Below are positions 43,194-52,684 of a DNA stretch of 64,000 bases, piece after piece. Where the stretch lies: positions 186,001-250,000 of the forward strand of contig JBJOFG010000002.1 of the NCBI GenBank assembly GCA_046048875.1, written 5' to 3'. Position numbers and translations under genes: made by a program. The notes below the pieces were generated by a model. It saw only the letters and a program-made list of their open reading frames with translations, had not been told where the DNA came from and made no database searches. Source of the stretch: CAIZGX01 sp046048875 (GTDB lineage Bacteria; Bacteroidota; Bacteroidia; Flavobacteriales_D; Sanyastnellaceae). Position 1 is the stretch's first letter; each line of letters opens with the position of its first letter.

Positions 43194-45995
43194 ATGATAT
43201 CTTCAGAACACGAAAAAAAACTATTTCTTCTAGACGCATACGCACTTATTTTCCGTGCCTATTATGCATTCATTCGCACGCCGCGCATCAATAGCAAAGG
43301 CTTAAACACAGGAGCTATGTTCGGATTCACGAACACCCTTCTTGATATTCTTAACAACGAAAAACCTTCACACATCGCTGTTGTATTCGATGCGCCAGAA
43401 CAAACGCTTCGCGAAATAGATTACGAAGCCTACAAAGCCAATCGCTCTGAAACACCCGAAGACATTAAGCTTGCTGTTCCTTACATTAAAAAAATTGTTG
43501 AGGCATTCAATATTCCAATGCTCATTGCTCCTGGATATGAGGCCGATGATATCATTGGAACGCTAGCCAAAAAAGCAGAGCAAGAAGGTTTTCATACGTA
43601 CATGATGACGCCCGATAAAGACTACGGTCAATTGGTGAGCGACAAAACATTTATTTACAAACCAGGCTATCAGGGAGGAAAAGCAGAAATCCTAGGTGAG
43701 GCCGAAGTTTGCGCGAAATTCAATATTCAAAATGTAAGTCAAGTCATTGATTTGCTCGGACTCATGGGCGATGCCGTGGACAACATTCCTGGAATTCCAG
43801 GTATTGGTGAAAAGACAGCTGCCAAACTTTTAGCTGAATTCGGATCTCTTGAAGGATTGCTAGAGAACACCCATAAACTCAAAGGCAAGCAGAAAGAAAA
43901 CGTAGAGAATTTCAGAGAGCAAGGAATTCTCTCAAAAAAACTCGCCACCATCATGCTCGATGCTCCAACTCCATTGGATGAGGAGGCTTTGAAGGTGAGC
44001 GAAATAAACAAAAACGCCATTCGCGAAGTATTCGAAGAACTGGAATTTCGTCAGTTAATCAAACGCGTTTTGAACGAAGAGCCTAATGCAACGGCCTCAG
44101 CAAATCCTTCGTCAAGCAGCAGCGCAGCGCCCGATTTATTTTCTTCTGCAGGAGAAGAAGTAGAAATTCCATCTACTCCGAAAAACACCATCGAAGATGT
44201 TCCGCATGAATACTTCATGGCCATGTCTGAACAAGAATTGCAGTCGCTTCATACAGAGCTTCAGCGTTCATCCATTTTCAGTTTCGATACAGAAACCTCT
44301 GATCTAGAGCCACATTCAGCATATTTGGTTGGACTTTCATTTAGTACGAAAGCGCACACGGGTTGGTATGTGCCTATCTCTTCAAACTTCGAAGAAGCTG
44401 TTAAGCAGTTGGAATTTTTCAAAGATATTTTCGCCGACACTTCGAAAACGCTAGTCGCTCAAAACTACAAGTTCGATTATAAAATGATGAAGAAGTATGG
44501 AATGAAGATTCAAAATAAAATCTTTGACACCATGCTCGCTCACTACGTCATAAATGCCGATGGAAAACACGGCATGGACGCGCTCAGTGAAAGTTACTTG
44601 AATTACAAGCCTGTTTCCATTGAATCGTTGATTGGACCGAAAGGGAAAAACCAAAATTCCATGGCGCATCTTCCGGCCGAAAGCATTAAAGATTATGCTG
44701 CAGAAGATGCAGATGTAACTCTTCAATTGGCCGAGATCTTCATGCCTGAATTGGAAAAACAAGGAACAACTTCTGTTCTAGAAAACATTGAAACACCTCT
44801 CATTGAAGTGCTTGCCAACATGGAGTGGGAAGGCATTCGTGTCGATAAAGATTTCCTCAATGCATACAGCGTAGAGCTCGGTAAAGAACTCGACATCATT
44901 GAAGAAAAAATTACAGAACTCGCTGGAGAAAAATTCAATTTAGATTCACCAAAACAATTAGGTGTCATTCTCTTCGAAAAATTGAAAATAACCACTGAAA
45001 TGAAGAAGACAAAAACCGGTCAATACAGCACCGGTGAAGATGTTCTTCAGCGTTATTTACACACCCATGAAATTGTTCCGTTAATTCTCGACTATCGCGA
45101 GCTACGCAAATTGAAGAGTACATATATCGACACACTTCCGACGATGATTAATCCAATCACCGGACGTGTGCATACGAACTTCATGCAAGCGGTAGCAGCC
45201 ACTGGAAGATTGAGTAGCAACCAACCGAACCTTCAAAATATTCCCATTCGTACATCGCGCGGAAAAGAAATTCGTAAAGCGTTCGTTGCGCGCGATGAAA
45301 ATCATGTTCTCGTAAGTGCCGACTATTCACAAGTTGAATTACGCATTATTGCGGCACTGAGCGGAGATCAAAACATGATTGAAGCTTTTCAGCAAGGCGA
45401 AGACATTCACAAAGCCACGGCCTCCAAAGTTTTCAATGTGCCCTTGGAAGAAGTCACAAAGGACATGCGAAGCAAAGCGAAGGCTGTGAATTTTGGAATC
45501 ATATACGGACAAGGTCCATTCGGATTAGCACAACAGCTCGGCATATCTAGAACAGAAGCTAAAAACATAATTGAAGCGTATTACACGCAGTTCGCTGCAT
45601 TGAAGACCTACCAGCATAAGGCGGTAGAAGATTGTCGCTCAAAGGGCTTCGTAGAGACTGTGTTGGGAAGAAGACGTTTCCTGCCTGATATTAATTCTTC
45701 GAATGCTATTTCGAGAAGCTTCGCAGAAAGAAACGCCGTGAATGCCCCCATTCAAGGTTCAGCGGCTGACGTGATTAAAATGGCAATGGCCAAAATTCAA
45801 GCTGCTCTGAAAGCTGCCAATTTAAAAACAAAGATGGTGCTCCAAGTGCACGACGAATTGCTCTTCGATACACCTAAAGAAGAAATAGATCAGGTATTCG
45901 CTTTGGTAAAACATGAAATGGAGAACGCAGTAAAACTTGCTGTACCTCTCGAAGTTGAAATACAAGCAGGAAATAACTGGTTAGAAGCTCACTAA
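43194..45995 (+). CDS. polA: DNA polymerase I
   Basis: 933 residues from ATG at 43194 (MISSEHEKKLFLLDAYALIFRAYYAF); a longer frame from 43158 overlaps ribE and is not conserved-looking. 5'-nuclease domain about 1-290 (APGYEADDIIGTLA, GLMGDAVDNIPGIPGIGEKTA). The 3'-5' exonuclease domain looks active: FDTETSDL, NYKFDYKMM, YAAEDADVTL. Polymerase motifs A (VSADYSQVELRI), B (RSKAKAVNFGIIYG) and C (LQVHDELLFD) are intact. Works in Okazaki fragment maturation and repair. Confidence 0.97.
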   Translation: MISSEHEKKLFLLDAYALIFRAYYAFIRTPRINSKGLNTGAMFGFTNTLLDILNNEKPSHIAVVFDAPEQTLREIDYEAYKANRSETPEDIKLAVPYIKKIVEAFNIPMLIAPGYEADDIIGTLAKKAEQEGFHTYMMTPDKDYGQLVSDKTFIYKPGYQGGKAEILGEAEVCAKFNIQNVSQVIDLLGLMGDAVDNIPGIPGIGEKTAAKLLAEFGSLEGLLENTHKLKGKQKENVENFREQGILSKKLATIMLDAPTPLDEEALKVSEINKNAIREVFEELEFRQLIKRVLNEEPNATASANPSSSSSAAPDLFSSAGEEVEIPSTPKNTIEDVPHEYFMAMSEQELQSLHTELQRSSIFSFDTETSDLEPHSAYLVGLSFSTKAHTGWYVPISSNFEEAVKQLEFFKDIFADTSKTLVAQNYKFDYKMMKKYGMKIQNKIFDTMLAHYVINADGKHGMDALSESYLNYKPVSIESLIGPKGKNQNSMAHLPAESIKDYAAEDADVTLQLAEIFMPELEKQGTTSVLENIETPLIEVLANMEWEGIRVDKDFLNAYSVELGKELDIIEEKITELAGEKFNLDSPKQLGVILFEKLKITTEMKKTKTGQYSTGEDVLQRYLHTHEIVPLILDYRELRKLKSTYIDTLPTMINPITGRVHTNFMQAVAATGRLSSNQPNLQNIPIRTSRGKEIRKAFVARDENHVLVSADYSQVELRIIAALSGDQNMIEAFQQGEDIHKATASKVFNVPLEEVTKDMRSKAKAVNFGIIYGQGPFGLAQQLGISRTEAKNIIEAYYTQFAALKTYQHKAVEDCRSKGFVETVLGRRRFLPDINSSNAISRSFAERNAVNAPIQGSAADVIKMAMAKIQAALKAANLKTKMVLQVHDELLFDTPKEEIDQVFALVKHEMENAVKLAVPLEVEIQAGNNWLEAH

Positions 45996-46076
45996 TATCA
46001 TTTATTTCTAAAACTTTTTGTAACTATATTCGCAAGACACTTGTATAAATGTGCTCAAACTATTCAATCAGTTCAA

Positions 46077-46997
46077 ATGATTAAAAAATACCTCTCCCTC
46101 ACTGCTATTGCCAGTGTGTGCATTGGCAGCCTCGCACTCGTTGCTTGTGGCGGAAATGATAGCAAAGCCGAAAACAAAGCCCCACTTGAGTCAGGTGCTA
46201 GCGAGCTAACCAACAAAGACGAATTCTTCAAAGACCGCGAACAAGCGTTGAAACAAATCTTTTTTAGCATTCCTGCTCCAATTGAAATGGCGGATATGAT
46301 CAAAGATGCCGGGTTCAGTTTCGATAAGGCCATGCTTAATTCAGTGGATAAGGTTTCGAAATATGTCGACGAAGAAAATCGTGCGATTAACCTTGGAATC
46401 TACGCTGCAGACCTAAGTTACAGTACTGTATTCGAACAAAAGCAAGAATCTGTTAATTACTTGGCGGCTTCAAAAACGCTGGCGAGTGCCTTGGGAATTG
46501 ATGGGGCCTTGGATGAAAAGTTCATGGAACGCGTTCAGAAAAATCAGAACAACAAAGACTCTCTTTTAAGCTATGTAACACTTTCTTACCAGAACGTGAA
46601 CGCCTACTTAAAAGAAGGAAAGCGCACCGATGTTAGCGCTCTAATAGTATCCGGAGCCTGGGTGGAAACCCTTTATTTGTCTACGCAGTATGCCGGCAAA
46701 AAAGGAGAAAAAGCCATGAAACAACGTGTAGCCGAACAAACCTATTCATTGGATCAGTTGGTAAGTTATTTGAATCTCTTTGCAACGAGCGATCGTGTGA
46801 ATCGCATGAAAGAAGATTTGACAAGACTCCAAGGTATTTACAAAGAAGTCATTGTTGTGAAAGGTGAAACTTCGGTAGAAAAAGACGGAAATGGCGTAAC
46901 TACTATTGGAAGCACTGAAACTGTGACTATGAGCGACGCTACACTCGCTAAAATTGCTGCTGAAGCCATTGCGATTCGTAACAAATACATTCAATAA
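46077..46997 (+). CDS. Orphan lipoprotein of unknown function
   Basis: 306 residues from ATG at 46077 (MIKKYLSLTAIASVCIGSLALVACGGND); lipobox LVAC places the lipidated Cys near residue 24. A TATATTCG promoter-like element lies at 46025-46032. The mature part is helical and acidic/lysine-rich: IPAPIEMADMIKDAGFSFDKAMLNSVDKV, NLGIYAADLSYSTVFEQKQESVNYLAASKTLASALGIDGA, then a helical C terminus. No enzyme motif, no family I can name, although the pattern suggests a conserved Bacteroidota family. It forms a likely two-gene unit with the secreted protein 20 bases downstream, closed by a strong terminator. Confidence 0.75.
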   Translation: MIKKYLSLTAIASVCIGSLALVACGGNDSKAENKAPLESGASELTNKDEFFKDREQALKQIFFSIPAPIEMADMIKDAGFSFDKAMLNSVDKVSKYVDEENRAINLGIYAADLSYSTVFEQKQESVNYLAASKTLASALGIDGALDEKFMERVQKNQNNKDSLLSYVTLSYQNVNAYLKEGKRTDVSALIVSGAWVETLYLSTQYAGKKGEKAMKQRVAEQTYSLDQLVSYLNLFATSDRVNRMKEDLTRLQGIYKEVIVVKGETSVEKDGNGVTTIGSTETVTMSDATLAKIAAEAIAIRNKYIQ

Positions 46998-47017
46998 AAA
47001 ATTCAGAAGATATCATC

Positions 47018-47443
47018 ATGAAAGCATATAAAATTCTCCTGTTCTTATTGGTCTTTATTCCTTCATTTGCCTCAGCGCAGTGCAGACCCTTTACCAAAAA
47101 TAAAGTCCTTCCAAAATTGAATGGGTACGTTCAAAACGATAGCTATAACTCTGCACAAATGGCTCCTGGCGAGGAAGCTGAGATTATGGTGACTTTCTTC
47201 GGAGGCCGCGATTACAGACTTCTGGTTGTTGCGCACCCTATTCTTGGCGACGTTGAATTCACAGTAAGCGACATCAATGGCAAGCAGATTTATACCAACA
47301 AAGGTGCTCAAGACAAGGAAGCTTTCGAATTCAAAATGAAAAACACACAGCAACTCGTTGTGAAAGTGAAAGTCCCTGAACAAAAAGATGCTGTGGTTCA
47401 ACACATCGGATGTATCAGTATTGTCTCTGGATTCAAACAGTAA
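47018..47443 (+). CDS. Orphan secreted protein of unknown function
   Basis: 141 residues. Signal peptide MKAYKILLFLLVFIPSFASAQ, mature domain of about 120 residues predicted all-beta (AEIMVTFFGGRDYRLLVVAHPILGDVEFTVSD, QQLVVKVKVPEQ), with two cysteines (C21+ region QCRPF and HIGCISIV) that could form one disulfide. A C2- or carbohydrate-binding-like sandwich is possible but unproven. Ends before a bidirectional terminator. Confidence 0.72.
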   Translation: MKAYKILLFLLVFIPSFASAQCRPFTKNKVLPKLNGYVQNDSYNSAQMAPGEEAEIMVTFFGGRDYRLLVVAHPILGDVEFTVSDINGKQIYTNKGAQDKEAFEFKMKNTQQLVVKVKVPEQKDAVVQHIGCISIVSGFKQ

Positions 47444-47461
47444 CAAATTCAACCCACATTG

Positions 47462-47488
47462 AAAAGCCGCATTTCGCGGCTTTTTTTT
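47462..47488. terminator. Bidirectional terminator between the orphan pair and the sdh operon
   Basis: AAAAGCCGC (47462-47470), loop ATTTC, GCGGCTTTT (47476-47484) followed by more T. The A-run on the left acts as the T-run for the minus-strand PAP2/sdh transcript. Confidence 0.9.
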
Positions 47489-47493
47489 ATAAT

Positions 47494-48144
47494 TTAAAAT
47501 GAAGGGGTTATCAGAATATGATTTCGTTCCTTTCTTGTATCCATTTTCCTCCAAAACCAATTGTTTAGGTGGTATGAAGCAAAGGCGCTTGCTGCACCAA
47601 TGACTGCGCCTGCGGCAACATCGGTAGGGTAATGCGCACCCAAATGCATTCTTGAATAACCTATTCCGCAGGCATACATATATGCTGGAACAGCCACATA
47701 CCATTTAGGTTTCGCCAACACACAACTCGTCGCCCACTGAAAGGCAGAACTCGTGTGCCCCGATGGAAACGATAAACTTCCAGCGTGTGTCTTTTTGTAT
47801 ATCAAATCGCCATGAGCGGCAAACGGACGTGGTCTTGCTATGCCATATTTTAATATCATAGTAACACACCCATTCAACGCTAGACCACCTGTCATTACAA
47901 TGAATTGACGCTTCACAAAATCATCTTTCTTCAATATACCTACACCACCGACAATCAAAGGAGTTCCGACTGTTACATAATAAATGCTGTTAGTATACGA
48001 TTCCCAAAAACGATCTGATTTCTCAGGACCTCCGTTGATCTTCGCTAAGAGATTCAAATCCCAAGCAGCTTGACCATTCGACTTAAAACAAAAAAGCACC
48101 AAGAGCAAAACGAGCGCTTGGTGCTTCAATTGAAATTGTTTCAT
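47494..48144 (-). CDS. PAP2-family membrane-associated phosphatase
   Basis: 216 residues. N-terminal signal/anchor MKQFQLKHQALVLLLVLFCFKSNGQA, then the three-part PAP2 active site: KYGIARPRPF, PSGHTSSAF (catalytic His), and SRMHLGAHYPTDVAAG (nucleophile His). Family members dephosphorylate phosphatidic acid, undecaprenyl pyrophosphate or lipid A phosphates at the periplasmic side. Substrate cannot be chosen. The start coincides with the last base of the sdhB gene, so it may be read with sdhCAB. Confidence 0.88.
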   Translation of the reverse strand: MKQFQLKHQALVLLLVLFCFKSNGQAAWDLNLLAKINGGPEKSDRFWESYTNSIYYVTVGTPLIVGGVGILKKDDFVKRQFIVMTGGLALNGCVTMILKYGIARPRPFAAHGDLIYKKTHAGSLSFPSGHTSSAFQWATSCVLAKPKWYVAVPAYMYACGIGYSRMHLGAHYPTDVAAGAVIGAASAFASYHLNNWFWRKMDTRKERNHILITPSF

Positions 48145-48911
48145 TAATTCTCTGGTTTCACAGTCGCAGAAAGGTATTCTCTGTTCATGCGTGCAATATT
48201 TTCAATGCTAATGTTCTTCGGACATTGAACTTCACAGGCACCAATGTTGCTGCAATTTCCAAATCCCTCCGCATCCATCTGCTTTACCATATTCAATACA
48301 CGTTCTTTGCGCTCTGGATGTCCTTGTGGCAACAACGCAAATTGAGAAACCTTAGCACTCACAAATAGCATCGCCGAACTGTTAGGGCACGTTGCAACGC
48401 ATGCACCGCAACCAATACAAGTGGCAGCATCAAACGCTTTGTCTGCGTCTTCTTTCGGAATTGGAATCGCATTCGCGTCCATTGTTCTTCCTGAAGTATT
48501 TACAGAAACGAAGCCACCCGATTGAATAATACGATCGAATGCTGCACGGTCTACCATCAAGTCTTTAACCACTGGGAAGCCTTCTGCTCTCCACGGTTCA
48601 ATGTAAATGGTATCCCCGTCCTTGAACGAACGCATATGCAATTGACAAGTCGTCACTCCGCGGTTTGGACCATGCGCTTCACCATTGATGAACATGCTGC
48701 ACATTCCGCAAATTCCTTCGCGACAATCGTGGTCAAAAGCAATAGCATCTTCTCCTTTGCGAATGATTTGCTCATTCAACATGTCAATCATTTCCAAGAA
48801 AGACATATCCGGAGATACACCGCCCAATTGGTAGGTCTCCATTTTTCCAGCAGCAGTGCTGTTGGACTGACGCCAAACTTTTAGCGTAAGGTTCATGTTT
48901 CCGTTGCTCAT
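48144..48911 (-). CDS. sdhB: Succinate dehydrogenase/fumarate reductase iron-sulfur subunit
   Basis: 255 residues. [2Fe-2S] ligands in DHDCREGICGMCSMFING and the later TTCQLHM; [4Fe-4S] in CIGCGACVATCPN; [3Fe-4S] in the CSNIGACEVQCPKNI region. Transfers electrons from FAD in SdhA to heme and menaquinone in SdhC. Starts 1 base after the sdhA stop. Gene order sdhC-sdhA-sdhB and a single anchor define the type B enzyme of Bacteroidota, which may run in either direction. Confidence 0.96.
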   Translation of the reverse strand: MSNGNMNLTLKVWRQSNSTAAGKMETYQLGGVSPDMSFLEMIDMLNEQIIRKGEDAIAFDHDCREGICGMCSMFINGEAHGPNRGVTTCQLHMRSFKDGDTIYIEPWRAEGFPVVKDLMVDRAAFDRIIQSGGFVSVNTSGRTMDANAIPIPKEDADKAFDAATCIGCGACVATCPNSSAMLFVSAKVSQFALLPQGHPERKERVLNMVKQMDAEGFGNCSNIGACEVQCPKNISIENIARMNREYLSATVKPEN

Positions 48912-48912
48912 C

Positions 48913-50913
48913 TTATTTGTATGATCGTTGTTGAACTTTAATGTTTTCGTAATTCAAATCTTCCTTATGCAATTTAGGAGCTGAAGGATCGCCAGTGAAT
49001 TCCCAAGCAGCTACGTAGCTATACTTGTCATCAACACGCAAGGCCTCTCCTTCTTCAGTTTGGAATTCCTCACGGAAGTGACCACCGCAAGACTCGTTGC
49101 GATCCAATGCATCTAAACACATCAATTCACCCAATTCAATGAAGTCAGCAACACGTGTTGCTTTTTCTAATTCCGTGTTAACTCCGGTCATTCCTCCTGG
49201 AACTTTCACGTTTTTATAAAACTCCTCACGAATCTTGCGAATCTCTGAAATAGCGAATTCCAAACCTTCTTTGTTACGCGCCATTCCACAGTAATCCCAA
49301 ATGATCTTACCCAATTTCTTATGGTAAGTGTCCACCGTTTCCGTTCCTGTTGTCTTGAAAAAACCTTCTAATCTCTCTCGAACAGCCTTCTCAGCTTCAA
49401 CGAATTCAGGAGTTTTGGTCGAAATAGCACCTGTGCTAATTTCATCTGCCAAATAATTTCCAATCGTATATGGAAGAACGAAATATCCGTCTGCCAATCC
49501 TTGCATTAACGCAGATGCTCCCAAACGGTTAGCACCGTGATCACTGAAGTTCGCTTCTCCACATGCATAACAACCTTTAACCGTTGTCATTAATTCATAA
49601 TCTACCCAAAGACCACCCATTGTATAGTGAACAGCTGGATAAATCATCATTGGGGTCTTGTATGGATTCTCAGCAACGATTTGCTCGTACATCTGGAACA
49701 AGTTTCCGTATTTGGCTTCTACCACCTTCGTTCCCAACTCACGAATTTGATCTTCAGTAGCATTGTGCAAACCTTGAACAGTAGCCGCAGTCTTACCGTA
49801 ACGCATAATCGCAGATGCGAAATCCAAGTATACCGCTTCGCCTGTCGCATTCACACCAAAGCCTGCATCGCAACGTTCTTTAGCAGCGCGTGACGCAACG
49901 TCACGAGGAACCAAGTTTCCGAATGCAGGGTAGCGACGCTCCAAGTAATAGTCACGACGCTCTTCAGGAATATCTGTTGGTTTTAATTTCTTCGCGCGAA
50001 TTGCTTCAGCATCTTCCTTGTGAAGTGGGACCCAGATACGCCCGTCATTACGCAACGACTCAGACATCAAGGTCAATTTAGATTGGTGGTCACCACTCAC
50101 TGGAATACAAGTCGGGTGAATTTGTGTGAAGCACGCATTTGCGAATGCAGCACCTCTACGGTGTGCGCGCCATGCGGCTGTAACATTCGAACCCATTGCA
50201 TTGGTTGAAAGGAAGAATACGTTTCCGTATCCACCCGTACACAACACAACCGCATGTCCGCTATGACTTTCTACTTCACCGGTAACCATGTTACGTGCAA
50301 TGATTCCTCTTGCCTTTCCATCTACAATAACCAAATCCATCATCTCATGGCGGTTATACAACTTCACACTTCCTTTACCAATCTGGCGGCTTAATGCTGA
50401 ATAGGCACCCAACAACAATTGTTGTCCAGTTTGTCCCTTTGCATAAAACGTACGGGAAACTTGTGTTCCACCAAACGAACGATTGTCGAGCAATCCGCCG
50501 TAATCACGCGCAAAGGGAACACCTTGCGCTACACATTGGTCAATGATACTTGCACTTACCTCAGCCAAACGATGAACGTTCGCCTCACGTGCACGGTAAT
50601 CACCACCTTTGATGGTATCGTAGAACAATCGATAAGTGCTATCACCATCGTTCATGTAATTCTTCGCTGCGTTAATACCCCCTTGCGCAGCAATAGAGTG
50701 CGCACGACGCGGGCTGTCTTGAAAGCAAAATGCCTTCACTTTATAACCCATCTCAGCTAATGAAGCAGCTGCAGATGAACCAGCCAATCCGGTTCCTACA
50801 ACAATAACTTCAATGTTTCTTTTGTTCGAAGGATTTACCAAACGAACAGAACTTTTATACTTCGTCCACTTTTGATCAAGTGGCCCTTCTGGAATTCTAG
50901 CGTCTAACTTCAT
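48913..50913 (-). CDS. sdhA: Succinate dehydrogenase/fumarate reductase flavoprotein subunit
   Basis: 666 residues. FAD loop VVGTGLAGSSAAASLAEMGY; covalent FAD histidine in RRAHSIAAQGGINAAK; substrate-site segments TQIHPTCIP and ARRxx-like SCGGHFREEFQT; VHYTMGGLWVDYE and GEANFSDHGANRLGASALMQGLADG complete the fold. The length (about 640-670) fits the type B/Bacteroidota form rather than the roughly 590-residue E. coli SdhA. Confidence 0.97.
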   Translation of the reverse strand: MKLDARIPEGPLDQKWTKYKSSVRLVNPSNKRNIEVIVVGTGLAGSSAAASLAEMGYKVKAFCFQDSPRRAHSIAAQGGINAAKNYMNDGDSTYRLFYDTIKGGDYRAREANVHRLAEVSASIIDQCVAQGVPFARDYGGLLDNRSFGGTQVSRTFYAKGQTGQQLLLGAYSALSRQIGKGSVKLYNRHEMMDLVIVDGKARGIIARNMVTGEVESHSGHAVVLCTGGYGNVFFLSTNAMGSNVTAAWRAHRRGAAFANACFTQIHPTCIPVSGDHQSKLTLMSESLRNDGRIWVPLHKEDAEAIRAKKLKPTDIPEERRDYYLERRYPAFGNLVPRDVASRAAKERCDAGFGVNATGEAVYLDFASAIMRYGKTAATVQGLHNATEDQIRELGTKVVEAKYGNLFQMYEQIVAENPYKTPMMIYPAVHYTMGGLWVDYELMTTVKGCYACGEANFSDHGANRLGASALMQGLADGYFVLPYTIGNYLADEISTGAISTKTPEFVEAEKAVRERLEGFFKTTGTETVDTYHKKLGKIIWDYCGMARNKEGLEFAISEIRKIREEFYKNVKVPGGMTGVNTELEKATRVADFIELGELMCLDALDRNESCGGHFREEFQTEEGEALRVDDKYSYVAAWEFTGDPSAPKLHKEDLNYENIKVQQRSYK

Positions 50914-50935
50914 TGGAAGTAATTTTTAATCCGAA

Positions 50936-51622
50936 TTATTTAACCCAACCGAGGTACATCGCAACTGGCATAGATGCGAATAATATTGAAATCACAACTG
51001 AAAAAACAGATCCTGCTAATTCAATGGTTGAAGCATATTTTCTATGGTTCAATCCTAACGACTGAAATGCGCTTCTGAAGCCGTGGAACAAATGCCAGAA
51101 CAAAGAGAAACAACCTAGCAAATAAATCACAACAGCCACAGGGTTCTTGAACACCAATAACATTTCAGCGAACAAATTTTCATGCATGACACCGTCAATC
51201 TTCACGTGACTTGGCACGGCAGATAACTCCGTGATTCGTGTCTTCCACCAAAAATCTTTCAAGTGAACGACCAAGAAAATTAAAATCAAGGTCCCCAACA
51301 ACGCCATACTTCTTGAATACCAAGTGCTACTTGCCGATGGTTTGTTGTATGCATACTTAATTGGACGCGCCTTACGGTTTTGAAAGTACAGCATTAACCC
51401 GTCTACAATGTGCAGAATCAAACCTAAGAACAAACCAATTTCCATGGTTCGAACAATTAAATTGGTTCCCATGAAATGTCCCCATTCGTTGAAAGTCTGA
51501 CCTCCATCGTTGAAGAAAATCATTGCGTTTATCGCCGCGTGAACGACTAAGAATGAAATAAGGAACAAGCCTGTAGCGGCCATCCAATATTTCTTAATGA
51601 GTGATGATGTAAAAAGACCCAT
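50936..51622 (-). CDS. sdhC: Succinate dehydrogenase cytochrome b subunit, type B
   Basis: 228 residues from ATG at 51622 (MGLFTSSLIKKYWMAATGLFLI). The longer frame to 51679 would run across the promoter element. Five membrane helices; histidines in the helices (e.g. HAAINAMIF, GLILHIVDG, HLFHGFRSAFQSLG) are candidate ligands for two hemes. Anchors SdhAB and reduces or oxidises menaquinone. Confidence 0.94.
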   Translation of the reverse strand: MGLFTSSLIKKYWMAATGLFLISFLVVHAAINAMIFFNDGGQTFNEWGHFMGTNLIVRTMEIGLFLGLILHIVDGLMLYFQNRKARPIKYAYNKPSASSTWYSRSMALLGTLILIFLVVHLKDFWWKTRITELSAVPSHVKIDGVMHENLFAEMLLVFKNPVAVVIYLLGCFSLFWHLFHGFRSAFQSLGLNHRKYASTIELAGSVFSVVISILFASMPVAMYLGWVK

Positions 51623-51643
51623 GTTGGTTTTTGTTTTGCTGTG

Positions 51644-51672
51644 CGAAAATACAATTGGAATGAGTTCTACAA
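51644..51672 (-). promoter_or_regulatory. Candidate sdhCAB promoter
   Basis: Minus strand: TTG (51672-51670), 18-base spacer, TATTTTCG (51651-51644), matching the Bacteroidota TTG-N17-23-TAnnTTTG/TTCG pattern. The -7 element ends 22 bases before the sdhC ATG, which fits a short leader. Confidence 0.6.
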
Positions 51673-51782
51673 CAGACAAAATAATTTAGAATTTGTTCAA
51701 ATAATTGAATTTCGAAATTTTAGCAGGTTAAAGCAGCTTCAATCCTTGCCACAAGGCTTAATTGAAAAGAACTTGTAATACA

Positions 51783-51815
51783 AAAAGGGCTGTCCGAAGA
51801 CAGCCCTTTTGTTTT
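51783..51815. terminator. Terminator after tsf
   Basis: AAAAGGGCTGTC (51783-51794), loop CGAA, GACAGCCCTTTT (51799-51810): 12-base perfect stem with a UUCG-class tetraloop on the minus strand (TTCG) and T-run after it. It lies 17 bases beyond the tsf stop and insulates rpsB-tsf from sdh. Confidence 0.92.
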
Positions 51816-51831
51816 TGTAATTCAAAATGAA

Positions 51832-52656
51832 TTATAATCCGTTGCGTAAGAAACCAGTGATAGATAAATCCTTATCCACTGACTTCACGTATTGACCAAC
51901 AGTCATTTTGCTATCCTTAATGAACTCTTGATTCACCAAAGTAGTTTCCTTGAACCATTTGTTCAAACGACCCATTGCAATTTTCTCAGCCATGTCCGCA
52001 GGTTTACCTTCGTTGATAGCCAATTCTTTTCCAATTTCGATTTCCTTTTGCTTCAATTCTTCTGGAACTGAAGTCTCATCCAATGCTACTGGAGCCATAG
52101 CTGCAGTTTGCATAGCAACATCTTTCGCTACATCAGCAGAAGTTTCTTTGTTGAAACCAACTACTGCAGCCAATTTGTTACCTGGGTGATTGTAGCAATA
52201 AACGAATCCAGCATTGATTTGAGACGCTGTCGACAAATCAATCTTTTCTCCGATTTTACCAATTTCCTCAGTGATTCTTTCTTCGATAGTTAATGAAGTA
52301 CCTGGGAAAGTCAATGCTTTAACAGCCTCTGGACTGCTCGCGTTGTTGGCGATTGCAGTATCCAAAATTGAAGTTGCGAAACTTACGAAACCATCGTTCT
52401 TCGCTACGAAATCAGTTTCGCAGTTCAAAACGATTACGTATCCGCTTGTATTGTCTGCGCTAGCTTTAGCTAAAACAATACCCTCTGTAGCATCGCGATC
52501 TCCGCGACTAGCTGCAACTTTCTGCCCTTTCTTACGAAGCAATTCAACTGCCTTTTCGAAATCTCCTTCAGCCTCTACAAGAGCTTTTTTACAATCCATC
52601 ATACCCGCACCAGTCATGGTACGAAGCTTATTTACATCTGCTGCTGTAATATTCAT
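51832..52656 (-). CDS. tsf: Translation elongation factor Ts
   Basis: 274 residues. Guanine nucleotide exchange factor for EF-Tu. N-terminal UBA-like domain with VNKLRTMTGAGMMDCKKALVEAEGDFEKAVELLRKKG; core domain with VLNCETDFVAKNDGFVSFA (the TDFV motif that contacts EF-Tu). Follows rpsB by 28 bases in the universal rpsB-tsf order. Confidence 0.97.
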   Translation of the reverse strand: MNITAADVNKLRTMTGAGMMDCKKALVEAEGDFEKAVELLRKKGQKVAASRGDRDATEGIVLAKASADNTSGYVIVLNCETDFVAKNDGFVSFATSILDTAIANNASSPEAVKALTFPGTSLTIEERITEEIGKIGEKIDLSTASQINAGFVYCYNHPGNKLAAVVGFNKETSADVAKDVAMQTAAMAPVALDETSVPEELKQKEIEIGKELAINEGKPADMAEKIAMGRLNKWFKETTLVNQEFIKDSKMTVGQYVKSVDKDLSITGFLRNGL

Positions 52657-52684
52657 GATTCAATAAATTAATTCTTTAAAGTAA

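Noticed and set aside
47072..47704. 210-codon minus-strand frame
   Set aside because: It lies antisense to the secreted protein, crosses the terminator and runs out of frame through the PAP2 phosphatase gene; composition is not protein-like.
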